From positions 1 to 64,000 of the forward strand of contig NZ_FMUS01000018.1 of the NCBI RefSeq assembly GCF_900101495.1: a DNA stretch of 64,000 nt, read 5' to 3'. This stretch comes from Alkaliphilus peptidifermentans DSM 18978 (lineage in GTDB: Bacteria > Bacillota > Clostridia > Peptostreptococcales > Natronincolaceae). The position numbers were made by a program, and so were the translations under genes. The stretch's first letter is position 1, and each line of letters begins with the position of its first letter. A model generated the notes under the pieces. That model did not search any database. It was not told the DNA's origin and saw nothing but the letters and a program-made list of their open reading frames with translations. Shown piece after piece: positions 27,554-35,286 of this stretch.

Positions 27554-28129
27554 TTATTCAATGTTCATTAATATTTCATTTCTCGCCTCAATGGTATTGG
27601 GGTGCAGCAGCTTATTAATGCTTAAAACATAAACAATTGTATTATCTAAAGCTTTTAAAACAGCTTTATCTAAGTCTTCCTCTGCTATTAACCTTAACTC
27701 ATCAACAGCAGGGTAGCTTCTCCCCACCTCAATAAAATCCGAGAGATATATTATTTTTTCTAATTTACTCATGTTTTTTCTACCAGTCGTATGATTTTCT
27801 ATAGCATTTAATATATCTTTATCACTAATATTATAATCCTTCTCAGCAATAGATGCCGCCACTTTACCATGGAGCAACTGATATGCTTTAGTAAGAATAT
27901 CATCTACCTTTATTTGATTCTCTTTAATATATTCCTTTAAGGCTTTTTCGGAAAAATCCTTTGCGTAGTCATGCAGCACAGCGGCAATTGCTGCTTTATG
28001 ACAATTCTCACCGTATTTTTCTGCTAGATATACGGCTGCATCTACAACTCCCATAGTATGAATATATCTTTTGTTAGATATAACTTCCTTTAAGTTTTCT
28101 TTAATATTATTTAATAAATAAGTATCCAT
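27554..28129 (-). CDS. yqeK: YqeK, HD-domain symmetrical Ap4A hydrolase
   Basis: A 191-aa HD-domain phosphohydrolase that cleaves Ap4A to two ADP. HD motif residues are visible: RYIHTMGVVDAAV (first His), AVLHDYAKDF (HD), LHGKVAA (His) and IENHTTG (His), plus KIIYLSDFIEVGR with the last Asp. The frame extends to 28195, but I take ATG 28129 (MDTYLLNNIKENL) because it begins just after the nadD stop and matches the family N-terminus. It is translationally coupled to nadD, its usual partner. Confidence 0.92.
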   Translation of the reverse strand: MDTYLLNNIKENLKEVISNKRYIHTMGVVDAAVYLAEKYGENCHKAAIAAVLHDYAKDFSEKALKEYIKENQIKVDDILTKAYQLLHGKVAASIAEKDYNISDKDILNAIENHTTGRKNMSKLEKIIYLSDFIEVGRSYPAVDELRLIAEEDLDKAVLKALDNTIVYVLSINKLLHPNTIEARNEILMNIE

Positions 28130-28139
28130 CAATACATCG

Positions 28140-28769
28140 TTAGTCTCGGTAAAGTCCTTTTTTTTCAATATAGAGCTCAACTCCTTCTGATACAAGATAC
28201 TTAATGCTTTTTCCTTCCTTAACTCTCCTACGAATATCAGTCGATGATATTTCTAAGCTTGGAATTGAAAGCCATGTAATGTCTGCATTATATAATTCTT
28301 TAAAATTATTAATCTTATTATTCAACTCATTATCTCTATTACCTAATCTCGTAACAATTACAAAACTAATAGTACTTAATAGTGTTTGATAACATTTCCA
28401 ATCTTCAAAGGTCAAAAATGCATCTTCACCAGTGATAAAATATAGTCTTGTCCTACTTGGATAAGCCTTCTGTAAAAGAGACATTGTATCAATAGTAAAT
28501 GATGGTCCTTGCCTATTAATTTCTATATCTGTAACAGAAAAATAATTATTAGAATTAGTAGCTATTTGTGCCATCTTTAAGCGGTGAAAAGAGTCTGTGA
28601 CCTTTAATTGCAGCTTATGGGGTGGCATACCTGTAGGAATAAAGACAATTTCCTTAAGTGATAGTTCTTCCCTAACAGCTTCAGCTATGTATAGATGTCC
28701 TAAATGAATAGGATCAAATGTACCTCCTAATATTCCTATTCCTCTTTTACTGCCATTCTCATTCTCCAT
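28140..28769 (-). CDS. nadD: Nicotinate-nucleotide adenylyltransferase
   Basis: Adenylates nicotinate mononucleotide to deamido-NAD in NAD biosynthesis. The 209-aa protein has GILGGTFDPIHLGHLYIAE (the nucleotidyl-transferase HxGH motif) near the N-terminus and SSTDIRRRVKEGKSIKYLV (ISSTxIR) near the C-terminus. ATG 28769 has AGGTG six bases upstream; a GTG two codons earlier is the alternative. It heads the minus-strand operon nadD-yqeK-LCP-CaCA-rsfS. A TATAAT-like -10 (28807-28812) lies inside an imperfect palindrome just upstream. Confidence 0.95.
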   Translation of the reverse strand: MENENGSKRGIGILGGTFDPIHLGHLYIAEAVREELSLKEIVFIPTGMPPHKLQLKVTDSFHRLKMAQIATNSNNYFSVTDIEINRQGPSFTIDTMSLLQKAYPSRTRLYFITGEDAFLTFEDWKCYQTLLSTISFVIVTRLGNRDNELNNKINNFKELYNADITWLSIPSLEISSTDIRRRVKEGKSIKYLVSEGVELYIEKKGLYRD

Positions 28770-28915
28770 TACCACACCTCATTTGATTATGCTTGCCAAC
28801 TGATATATTATACTATATTTTATCAGATATTAATAATATAAAAAAGTGAAAAGCTCTTAATAATTATAATACTAGCTGTTAAATAATTGGCTAAACTAAT
28901 TGTAAAAACAATACA

Positions 28916-28944
28916 TTGACACATTATTTAGAAATAGATAGTAT
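28916..28944 (+). promoter_or_regulatory. Promoter of the tupA-like gene
   Basis: TTGACA (28916-28921), 17 bp, TAGTAT (28939-28944). Good match to a sigma-A promoter about 60 bp before the ATG. No clear ModE-like or molybdenum/tungsten cofactor aptamer was recognised in the leader. Confidence 0.65.
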
Positions 28945-29004
28945 ATACTTAACTCACAAGTTATTATAAGTATTATGTATATAAATTATGAGGTGGAGGT
29001 AGCA

Positions 29005-29871
29005 ATGAAAAAATATAAGTATCCTATAATAATTATAGTCTTTTTAATACTACTTGCTTATGCACTTATGAAAACAGTAAATTCCCAAATATCAACTGCT
29101 GAGGAAGTAGCAAATGGTGCTAACACAGTTATGCTTGCAACCACCACTAGTACAGAAAACAGTGGACTAATTGATTTTTTAATTCCCTATATTCAAGAAG
29201 ATACTGGGGTAGATGTTAAAGTAATTTCTGTTGGAACAGGGCAAGCTTTAAAGCTAGGCGAAACTGGCGAGGTTGATATATTACTTGTACACTCAAAAGC
29301 AGCAGAGGAAGTATTTGTTTCAGATGGTCATGGTATAGACCGTTTTGATGTAATGTATAACGACTTTGTGTTAATAGGACCAAAATCAGATTTTATTGAT
29401 ATAAGAAATCAAGCCAAGGGTGATATTCTAAAGGCTTTACACCTAATTTACGAAACTCAGACCACCTTTCTTTCTAGGGGTGATGATTCTGGTACCCATA
29501 AGGCAGAATTAACCTTTTGGAGGGATCTTAATCTTGTGCCAAAGGGAAACTGGTATTTATCAACAGGGCAAGGAATGGGACAGATAATCCTTATGACAGA
29601 TGAGCTGCAAGGCTACGCCCTGGTAGACAGAGGTACATTCTTGACATTAAGAGATAAAACTGATTTGGAAATTATTATTGAAGGAGATAGTAGATTATAT
29701 AATCAGTATGGGATTATAGCAGTAAATCCAGAAAAGCATAATAAAATTAATAATTTTGATGGTCAGCAAATTATAGACTGGATTCTATCGGAAAAAGGGC
29801 AACAGCTTATAGGCGAATTTGGAATAGATGAATACGGAGAGTCCATCTTTATACCAAATGCAAAAAGATAA
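29005..29871 (+). CDS. tupA: TupA-like tungstate (or molybdate) binding protein
   Basis: A 288-aa extracytoplasmic substrate-binding protein. After a signal or anchor helix (IIIIVFLILLAYALM) comes the TupA signature MLATTTSTENSGLIDFLIP, then VGTGQALKLGETGEVDILLVHS and FLSRGDDSGTHKAELTFW, which form the oxyanion site. No lipobox Cys is seen, so anchoring may be by the N-terminal helix. ATG 29005 follows GAGGTGGAGG. Usually tupA is followed by the permease and ATPase genes tupBC; here it stands alone between its own promoter and converging genes, so its transport partners must be elsewhere. Tungstate is favoured over molybdate by similarity only. Confidence 0.88.
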   Translation: MKKYKYPIIIIVFLILLAYALMKTVNSQISTAEEVANGANTVMLATTTSTENSGLIDFLIPYIQEDTGVDVKVISVGTGQALKLGETGEVDILLVHSKAAEEVFVSDGHGIDRFDVMYNDFVLIGPKSDFIDIRNQAKGDILKALHLIYETQTTFLSRGDDSGTHKAELTFWRDLNLVPKGNWYLSTGQGMGQIILMTDELQGYALVDRGTFLTLRDKTDLEIIIEGDSRLYNQYGIIAVNPEKHNKINNFDGQQIIDWILSEKGQQLIGEFGIDEYGESIFIPNAKR

Positions 29872-29873
29872 AA

Positions 29874-29899
29874 AGGCAGACATAGTCGTCTGCCCATAC
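29874..29899 (-). terminator. REP-like palindrome copy 2, probable terminator of the DJ-1 gene
   Basis: On the minus strand GGGCAGACGACTATGTCTGCC is followed by TTTTT, just after the DJ-1/PfpI gene and converging on tupA. Its sequence is related to the palindrome at 17798-17823, with matching changes in both arms (C:G to A:T). Confidence 0.65.
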
Positions 29900-29913
29900 A
29901 AAATGGATGATAT

Positions 29914-30495
29914 TTAACAGTCAATACCTTTAAAAGAGTTTAAAAAGCTTACTTTTTCTTCATTATCTTTAAACAGTTTAAACCAATCGCATATTTCTAC
30001 TGCAAAATCTATAAATGCTGTTCCCTGTGCCGTGATAACATTCCTATCTCTAATTACTTTATCAAAAATATAGTTTTCTCTAGGAAATGGGTCTTTATCA
30101 TCACCAAAGTTTTGATTATGAGTTTCAGTCCATTCTGAAATAGAAGTAGTGTATTTAAAGGAGTTAAGAATTCCTGCTTTAGCTAAATATCTTGGACCTG
30201 CACATATTGCTGCCAATAGCTTATCTTTGCTATTAACTTTATGAATTAAGTCCATTAATTCTGGCCTTATTTCACCATTCCAGCCTCCCGTAATTATTAA
30301 ACCCTCTATATCTTCATTAATTATATCCTTAACCTGTTTTAGAGGCTTGTATTGTACCCCAGTTTTATTTCTGATAAGCTTATCTTCATATGCGATGGTT
30401 ACTATTTCATAACCATTAGTGCCTAACAAATGGGCGGCAAAGGTTATTTCAAAGTCTGCCATATCATCATAAATAAAAAATGCGATTTTTCCCAA
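29914..30495 (-). CDS. DJ-1/PfpI family protein
   Basis: A 193-aa glutamine-amidotransferase-like (DJ-1/PfpI) domain protein. The nucleophile elbow AAICAGPRYLAKAG carries the reactive Cys, GLIITGGWN the oxyanion region, and MADFEITFAAHLL the conserved N-terminal acidic residue. Members act as deglycases, proteases or chaperones; the substrate cannot be told from sequence. It lies 28 bp after a small lipoprotein gene in the same direction but shows no functional link to it. Confidence 0.88.
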   Translation of the reverse strand: MGKIAFFIYDDMADFEITFAAHLLGTNGYEIVTIAYEDKLIRNKTGVQYKPLKQVKDIINEDIEGLIITGGWNGEIRPELMDLIHKVNSKDKLLAAICAGPRYLAKAGILNSFKYTTSISEWTETHNQNFGDDKDPFPRENYIFDKVIRDRNVITAQGTAFIDFAVEICDWFKLFKDNEEKVSFLNSFKGIDC

Positions 30496-30523
30496 TGGAT
30501 ATCCCCCTCAATTTAGTATTTTG

Positions 30524-31003
30524 CTAATTAACTTCAATCCAGTTGATTTTCAAATAACCAGCTGCTTCCCCATCTCCCTTTACAATAATATTAAATACTT
30601 CATCGGTAGCCTTTAATTTAACAGTTCCACCAATCATATGTAGATTAACATTCCCTTCCAACTCAAGTAATAAATTTTTCTTTATTTCCTCAGTACCTAA
30701 CCTGAAAAATAGCACTTCACCATCACTATCGGTAATGAAAACATCAAATAGTCCCCTATCAAATCTTAACTCATATTCAATCAGATATTCCTTTTCAGGT
30801 TCTAGTCTTAAAACTCGTTGGTTTTCTCCCTCTAGCTTTTCAAATGAAAATACTATTTCTTCTGTATTTATTTCTTCCTTCCAATAATTTAAATCTGCAC
30901 TTATAACTTTGGGATTTGCACATGCTGATAAAGGAATGAGAACAAATAGTAGAAGTATTAAAAATATAAATAAATTACTATGGTTTTCATCATTTCCCTT
31001 CAT
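30524..31003 (-). CDS. Hypothetical lipoprotein
   Basis: A 159-aa protein of unknown function. Residues 1-25 form a lipoprotein signal (LFIFLILLLFVLIPLSAC, lipobox LSAC). The remainder looks all-beta, with several strands and a central region YLIEYELRFDRGLFDVFITD. I do not recognise a family. The start is ATG 31003, behind GGGGG, which gives a proper signal peptide; the open frame continues to 31108, but that would put 35 residues before the signal. It probably shares a transcript with the DJ-1 gene downstream. Confidence 0.65.
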   Translation of the reverse strand: MKGNDENHSNLFIFLILLLFVLIPLSACANPKVISADLNYWKEEINTEEIVFSFEKLEGENQRVLRLEPEKEYLIEYELRFDRGLFDVFITDSDGEVLFFRLGTEEIKKNLLLELEGNVNLHMIGGTVKLKATDEVFNIIVKGDGEAAGYLKINWIEVN

Positions 31004-31259
31004 AAAAGCATTCCCCCATAAAATGTTTGATGCTAAACTATTTAAACATGAAGTGGATAGTAAATCATTGGAAATATATAGTTTATACATAAAACTATAA
31101 TACCACATATTAAATTGTCTGTAAATTCTTACACCTTTTTCTCAATATATAAGATAAATACTCTCTTTTTACATTATTAGATAAAATTGTTTACCTATTA
31201 TAATTTATAATAATTAGAATTTGATTATAAGAAAATAATCAATAGAAATGACAGAAATA

Positions 31260-32030
31260 TTATGCGTAGAAATATGATACTATAATTGCAGAAAAATTAT
31301 CTGTAGCTCCTCTACTAAGGATAATTTCGATAACCTCTGATATTATTGCATCAATATTATTCTTATGTTCTCTAAAAACAAACTCCATTTCATTATCATC
31401 TAAGTCTTTATAAAATCCGTCGCTACATACTAAAATTATACCATTAGTTTTTAGTTTTCCTTTTTTTTGATAAGGTCTTACTTCCTTGTTCACACCCATG
31501 CTTTGAGTTAATAAATTTCTTTTGGAGTGAACTTTTGCTTCTTTTTCACTTATACGGCCCAACTCAACTTGTTCGGCTACCCATGAATGGTCTTGCGTCA
31601 ACTGACTTAGAGATCCATCAGTTATCTGATATAATCTACTGTCTCCAATATGTGTAATTATAAAATCATCCTGATAGATAAATAAAGCAGACAATGTAGT
31701 ACCCATTTGTATATTTACCTTTCTGGCATATTCATTTATCCTTCTATTAATAACACTAAATATGTCTAGCAGCTCATTACAAACCATTGTCTGACAATAA
31801 TTTTTTAATAATATCGTTAGTCGCTGTGCCCACCAATCCTTAAATATTTCAATAGCCATTTGACTGGCCAGCTCTCCTTTACTTAGTCCTCCCATTCCAT
31901 CAGCTACAATAAACAATCCCATTTCACCAGTTATATCTTCACCTATCTTAATAAGAATTTGGTCTTGATTGGTTTTTTTTACATACCCTTGCTGACTACA
32001 TGCAGTAACCAAAAATTTTCTTTTACGCAT
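31260..32030 (-). CDS. PP2C-family protein phosphatase
   Basis: A 256-aa PPM Ser/Thr phosphatase. Metal-binding motifs are KKTNQDQIL, VADGMGG (DGMGG), THIGDSRLYQI (GDSR), LVCSDGFYKDLDD (SDG) and GATDNFSAIIV (DN). Start ATG 32030 with GGAG seven bases upstream. It is the last gene of the Tad operon, directly after the FHA-domain gene (30 bp). PP2C and FHA proteins usually work with a PASTA or Hanks-type kinase, which is not in this window, so the partner kinase must be elsewhere. No obvious terminator follows; the gap to the next gene is AT-rich. Confidence 0.93.
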   Translation of the reverse strand: MRKRKFLVTACSQQGYVKKTNQDQILIKIGEDITGEMGLFIVADGMGGLSKGELASQMAIEIFKDWWAQRLTILLKNYCQTMVCNELLDIFSVINRRINEYARKVNIQMGTTLSALFIYQDDFIITHIGDSRLYQITDGSLSQLTQDHSWVAEQVELGRISEKEAKVHSKRNLLTQSMGVNKEVRPYQKKGKLKTNGIILVCSDGFYKDLDDNEMEFVFREHKNNIDAIISEVIEIILSRGATDNFSAIIVSYFYA

Positions 32031-32059
32031 ATTTATCTCCATTTATTTAGATTATTATA

Positions 32060-33547
32060 TTAAAAAGCTCTGGTAAATCTATATTCTCTATCAGCAAAAT
32101 TAATAGTATCATTATCATTAATTTTATAGGGCTTATTGCTACTAATTTGTTTACCATTAACGAAGGTTCCATTTTTTGAATTAAGATCCAGTAAGTAGTA
32201 TTCATCTTCACGAAAGAATATTTCTGCATGAATTCTACTTACAGCCCTACTAGAAATAACAAAATCCACATGATCAATAAGCTTGCCAACAATAAACTTC
32301 TTTGTATCTATGACAGTTTTTTCTGCAAGTCCATCCTTCACACATTCAAGAAATGCTTCTTTTTCTTCCTCTATTGAAATAATCATTGTGTCGAGATTAT
32401 TGTCAGCATTTTTGTTAGTAAGTGCTTTCTTTGATAGGTTACTAAATTCTGAGCAATTGGAGATTTCTTGTTTGTTTATGTTTATTGGGTGAAGCTTTTC
32501 TATTCTGTTTTTAAAATTATTTTTCTCTTTATAATCAACTTCAACTTCATTTGCTTTTTTATCATTATTTAAAGAGATTCTCTTTTCTGTTATTATGTTG
32601 TCTGCAAAAATTATTTTTTTCATAACTAAGTAATCTATTACTCCAGCAACTATTAAAGATCCCATTAAAGCGGTAAAATCAAACAATCCCTCTTCATTTA
32701 GTATAATATTTGATTCTAATAGAAGGAGAGCAATCGAAGAAATTAGTAGCACTTGTACTATTATAGCCATAAGCTTGTTTTTCAAAGATAATCCATTCTC
32801 CTTTTTGGTCTTATTTTTAAATAGTACTTTGCCAATAGCTTCAGCTTTATCATTCAATATATTATGGGGAGCTTCACTACTAAATTTTTCTTTATACTTT
32901 TTTTCTTGTAGTTTTAGAATGTTTTCTTGGTGCAGAATTTTATTTAATGGAGGATTTATTTTATTTGCATCCGACAACCTGGTCTCCTTTAAATGTTTCA
33001 AAAATGTACTGAAATTGAAATTTTCACTGCTTAACTGTATTAACACCTGTTGAATGAAGTCATCATTAATATCATCCTTTGTATCAATATGAATTATAAG
33101 CTTATTAACTAGCTTAATAAAATCAGAATTAAAGCTTTCTTTATCAACTTCAAATGGCATATATACCAAGGATATATCAAGATCTGATGGATTAACATAA
33201 ATATACTCTTCATGTATTAAAAAGTTACTATAAAATAATAGATAATTACTACTTTGAGTAACTGTTCTACATATACCTATTAAAATATCAATAAACTCTA
33301 ATTTTTTTAACTTCCTTCTTTCTAATATTTGAGAAAGCTTTTGTCTTGAAGTAATATTATAAAAAATATATAGGCTTCCATCCTTTTGATTTAAATTAAC
33401 AGGTAAAATTTTTGAATATTCATTACTTGAGAGTATTTCTATTTGATGTCTAATTACCTTTTCTGCCGCCAACATTTTTAACACTAAATAGCTTCCATTT
33501 GAATTAGTCTCATAATTTATCTGAAATTTTTCTTTTATTATAGTCAT
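32060..33547 (-). CDS. DUF6382 and FHA domain membrane protein
   Basis: A 495-aa protein. The N-terminal 190 residues (KEKFQINYETNSNGSYLVLK, then SLYIFYNITSRQKLSQILE) match DUF6382. Two hydrophobic helices follow (about residues 265-320). The C-terminal 90 residues form an FHA domain (FIVGKLIDHVDFVISSRAVS, then RIHAEIF, LDLNSKNGTFVNG), which binds phosphothreonine peptides. The start is taken at ATG 33547, with AAAGGATG upstream. It lies between the second prepilin peptidase and the PP2C gene in the Tad operon. It probably senses or recruits a phosphorylated partner at the pilus base; the target is unknown. Confidence 0.85.
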   Translation of the reverse strand: MTIIKEKFQINYETNSNGSYLVLKMLAAEKVIRHQIEILSSNEYSKILPVNLNQKDGSLYIFYNITSRQKLSQILERRKLKKLEFIDILIGICRTVTQSSNYLLFYSNFLIHEEYIYVNPSDLDISLVYMPFEVDKESFNSDFIKLVNKLIIHIDTKDDINDDFIQQVLIQLSSENFNFSTFLKHLKETRLSDANKINPPLNKILHQENILKLQEKKYKEKFSSEAPHNILNDKAEAIGKVLFKNKTKKENGLSLKNKLMAIIVQVLLISSIALLLLESNIILNEEGLFDFTALMGSLIVAGVIDYLVMKKIIFADNIITEKRISLNNDKKANEVEVDYKEKNNFKNRIEKLHPININKQEISNCSEFSNLSKKALTNKNADNNLDTMIISIEEEKEAFLECVKDGLAEKTVIDTKKFIVGKLIDHVDFVISSRAVSRIHAEIFFREDEYYLLDLNSKNGTFVNGKQISSNKPYKINDNDTINFADREYRFTRAF

Positions 33548-33565
33548 TTTAATCATCCTTTCACA

Positions 33566-34075
33566 CTACTGATAGAGTATAGTAATAATAGTAGAGACTA
33601 AAATAAATGGGGCAAAGGGCATTATGCTTTTACGACTGGCTTTTCCAATTATTAATAGAAGCAAGCCTATCATTCCACTGAAAATAGTAGCTAATAGCAT
33701 AGCTACAATAGTATTCCATACTCCAAGGAATACACCAATGCAAGCAAATAGCTTTGCATCTCCCAGGCCAATACTACCTTTTGATATATACTGGATGGTG
33801 AATATTATTCCTCCGGCAAGCAGTCCCCCTAATATGATATTCAAAAAAGTAATATCATTTCTAAAAGCTTTTGCTATTAATCCTAGTCCAATAGCTACAA
33901 CAATCAGCTTATCAGGAATAATCCAAGTTTTCATATCAAAACAAGCCGCTATACACAATAGAATAATCAGTGAGCTATAAGCAATTGAAATAGCGTTAAT
34001 GCCATTATTTAGTGCTATCTTAATAATGGCTAAAATTGAAATCAGTATTAAAATTAAAATATTATATTTTTTCAT
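33566..34075 (-). CDS. A24 prepilin peptidase, second copy (TadV-like)
   Basis: A 169-aa membrane protein with about six helices. The catalytic Asp residues of type IV prepilin peptidases are in CFDMKTWIIPD and GSIGLGDAKLFA (GxGD-type). It cleaves leader peptides of Flp pilins and pseudopilins. Start ATG 34075 after GGAGGG, inside the overlap with the preceding TadE-like gene. Another enzyme of the same family opens the operon at 43139. Having two suggests separate substrates, perhaps the pilin and the TadE-like proteins. Confidence 0.9.
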   Translation of the reverse strand: MKKYNILILILISILAIIKIALNNGINAISIAYSSLIILLCIAACFDMKTWIIPDKLIVVAIGLGLIAKAFRNDITFLNIILGGLLAGGIIFTIQYISKGSIGLGDAKLFACIGVFLGVWNTIVAMLLATIFSGMIGLLLLIIGKASRKSIMPFAPFILVSTIITILYQ

Positions 34076-34086
34076 TAAGCCCTCCA

Positions 34087-35274
34087 TTACTTCATAATAA
34101 ATATTCTAATGGTAATGTTTCTTTCTAATCCGTAATATTTAGCATCTCGTAGGCTTTTTATCTGCTCATCACTAAGATCTATATCTGGAATAACAATCGT
34201 CAATAGTTTATTATCATAATCCTCTGGTTTTATTGTAATACCCTTGTATGTTCTTTCTGTAAAGTCATCCAATCTTCTTATATCTGAAGTTATTTGATAA
34301 AACAAGCCTCTATCTGTATTACTGATAAGTCTAGTATCATGACTTCTTATGCTTTCTACCGTCCGATTTTCAAAGTGGTCAATTATAGGAAATTGCTGAT
34401 CTAAGTTTCTATTTAATATTTCCTTAATTGCCCTTCCCCTTTCAAGTACAGGTAAGCTCCAAATGTCAAAGCCTGCCTCAATTACCTCATCTACCAAATC
34501 TTGTGGAATATTACTTTCATAAGAAATACTGTTTTCTGCTTCTGACGAAATTAGCTTCCCTCCACCCATCCAAGCCCTAACGGTTACTCTTTGCATTATA
34601 GGAATCTCTTTAATTATTCTTAAAGGAAATGTATTTATTTTATAGGTAACAATTATATTTATTTCGTCATTTCTGTTGAAAAAGGTAGATCTCTGGAAAT
34701 CTAGCCCCTTCCATCCATCGATGACACCTAATGCTATAAGCCTTTTGTTAATATCATTTTGCTTATTTGTTATTAAGTGCTTATTAATTAGTTGTTGGAT
34801 AAGAAGCCTTTCTAAATCTGTTTTTCCTTTATTCCATATCACTTCACCAACTAATCCAATGAGACTGTTTAATTCTTCAATTGGGTTATGCAATGATCCC
34901 TCCTTCAGTTGCTCTACAGTATCATTAGCAGATATTTGAGTTCCTTGAATTATATTAACTATACTTTTTTGTGTTTCAGTAATATTATCATAGGATTGTC
35001 GGACTGTATTTATATGTTCTTTAATAGGTTCAGACTTTTCGGCTAATCCATCCTCTAGATCTTTTTGTAAATCTCGTATACCACTTTTATGATAAATGTA
35101 ACCTATTGAAGCAACTTCATTGGCTGTTTCAGTTATACCATGCTGAATTAATTCATGTAGGTATAATGTTCTTGATATAAAGCCTATAGTTAAAATTATA
35201 CTTATAAAAAATGGTAGTACTATAGCAGCTTCAACAGTAATTGATCCTTTTTTCCTTAAGTCTCTCCAACTCAT
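34087..35274 (-). CDS. TadE-like pseudopilin-type membrane protein, large
   Basis: A 395-aa protein starting MSWRDLRKKGSITVEAAIVL. The short basic leader, GSITVEAA and one hydrophobic helix are typical of TadE/TadG pseudopilins cut by a prepilin peptidase. The roughly 350 residues outside the membrane include helical segments and a region with WMGGGKLISSEAENSISYES. No named domain was recognised. It lies 12 bp after the DUF5702 gene and overlaps the second prepilin peptidase, so translation of these genes is coupled. It probably helps assemble or anchor the Flp fibre in the Gram-positive envelope. Confidence 0.78.
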   Translation of the reverse strand: MSWRDLRKKGSITVEAAIVLPFFISIILTIGFISRTLYLHELIQHGITETANEVASIGYIYHKSGIRDLQKDLEDGLAEKSEPIKEHINTVRQSYDNITETQKSIVNIIQGTQISANDTVEQLKEGSLHNPIEELNSLIGLVGEVIWNKGKTDLERLLIQQLINKHLITNKQNDINKRLIALGVIDGWKGLDFQRSTFFNRNDEINIIVTYKINTFPLRIIKEIPIMQRVTVRAWMGGGKLISSEAENSISYESNIPQDLVDEVIEAGFDIWSLPVLERGRAIKEILNRNLDQQFPIIDHFENRTVESIRSHDTRLISNTDRGLFYQITSDIRRLDDFTERTYKGITIKPEDYDNKLLTIVIPDIDLSDEQIKSLRDAKYYGLERNITIRIFIMK

Positions 35275-35286
35275 CCTAATCTCCTC

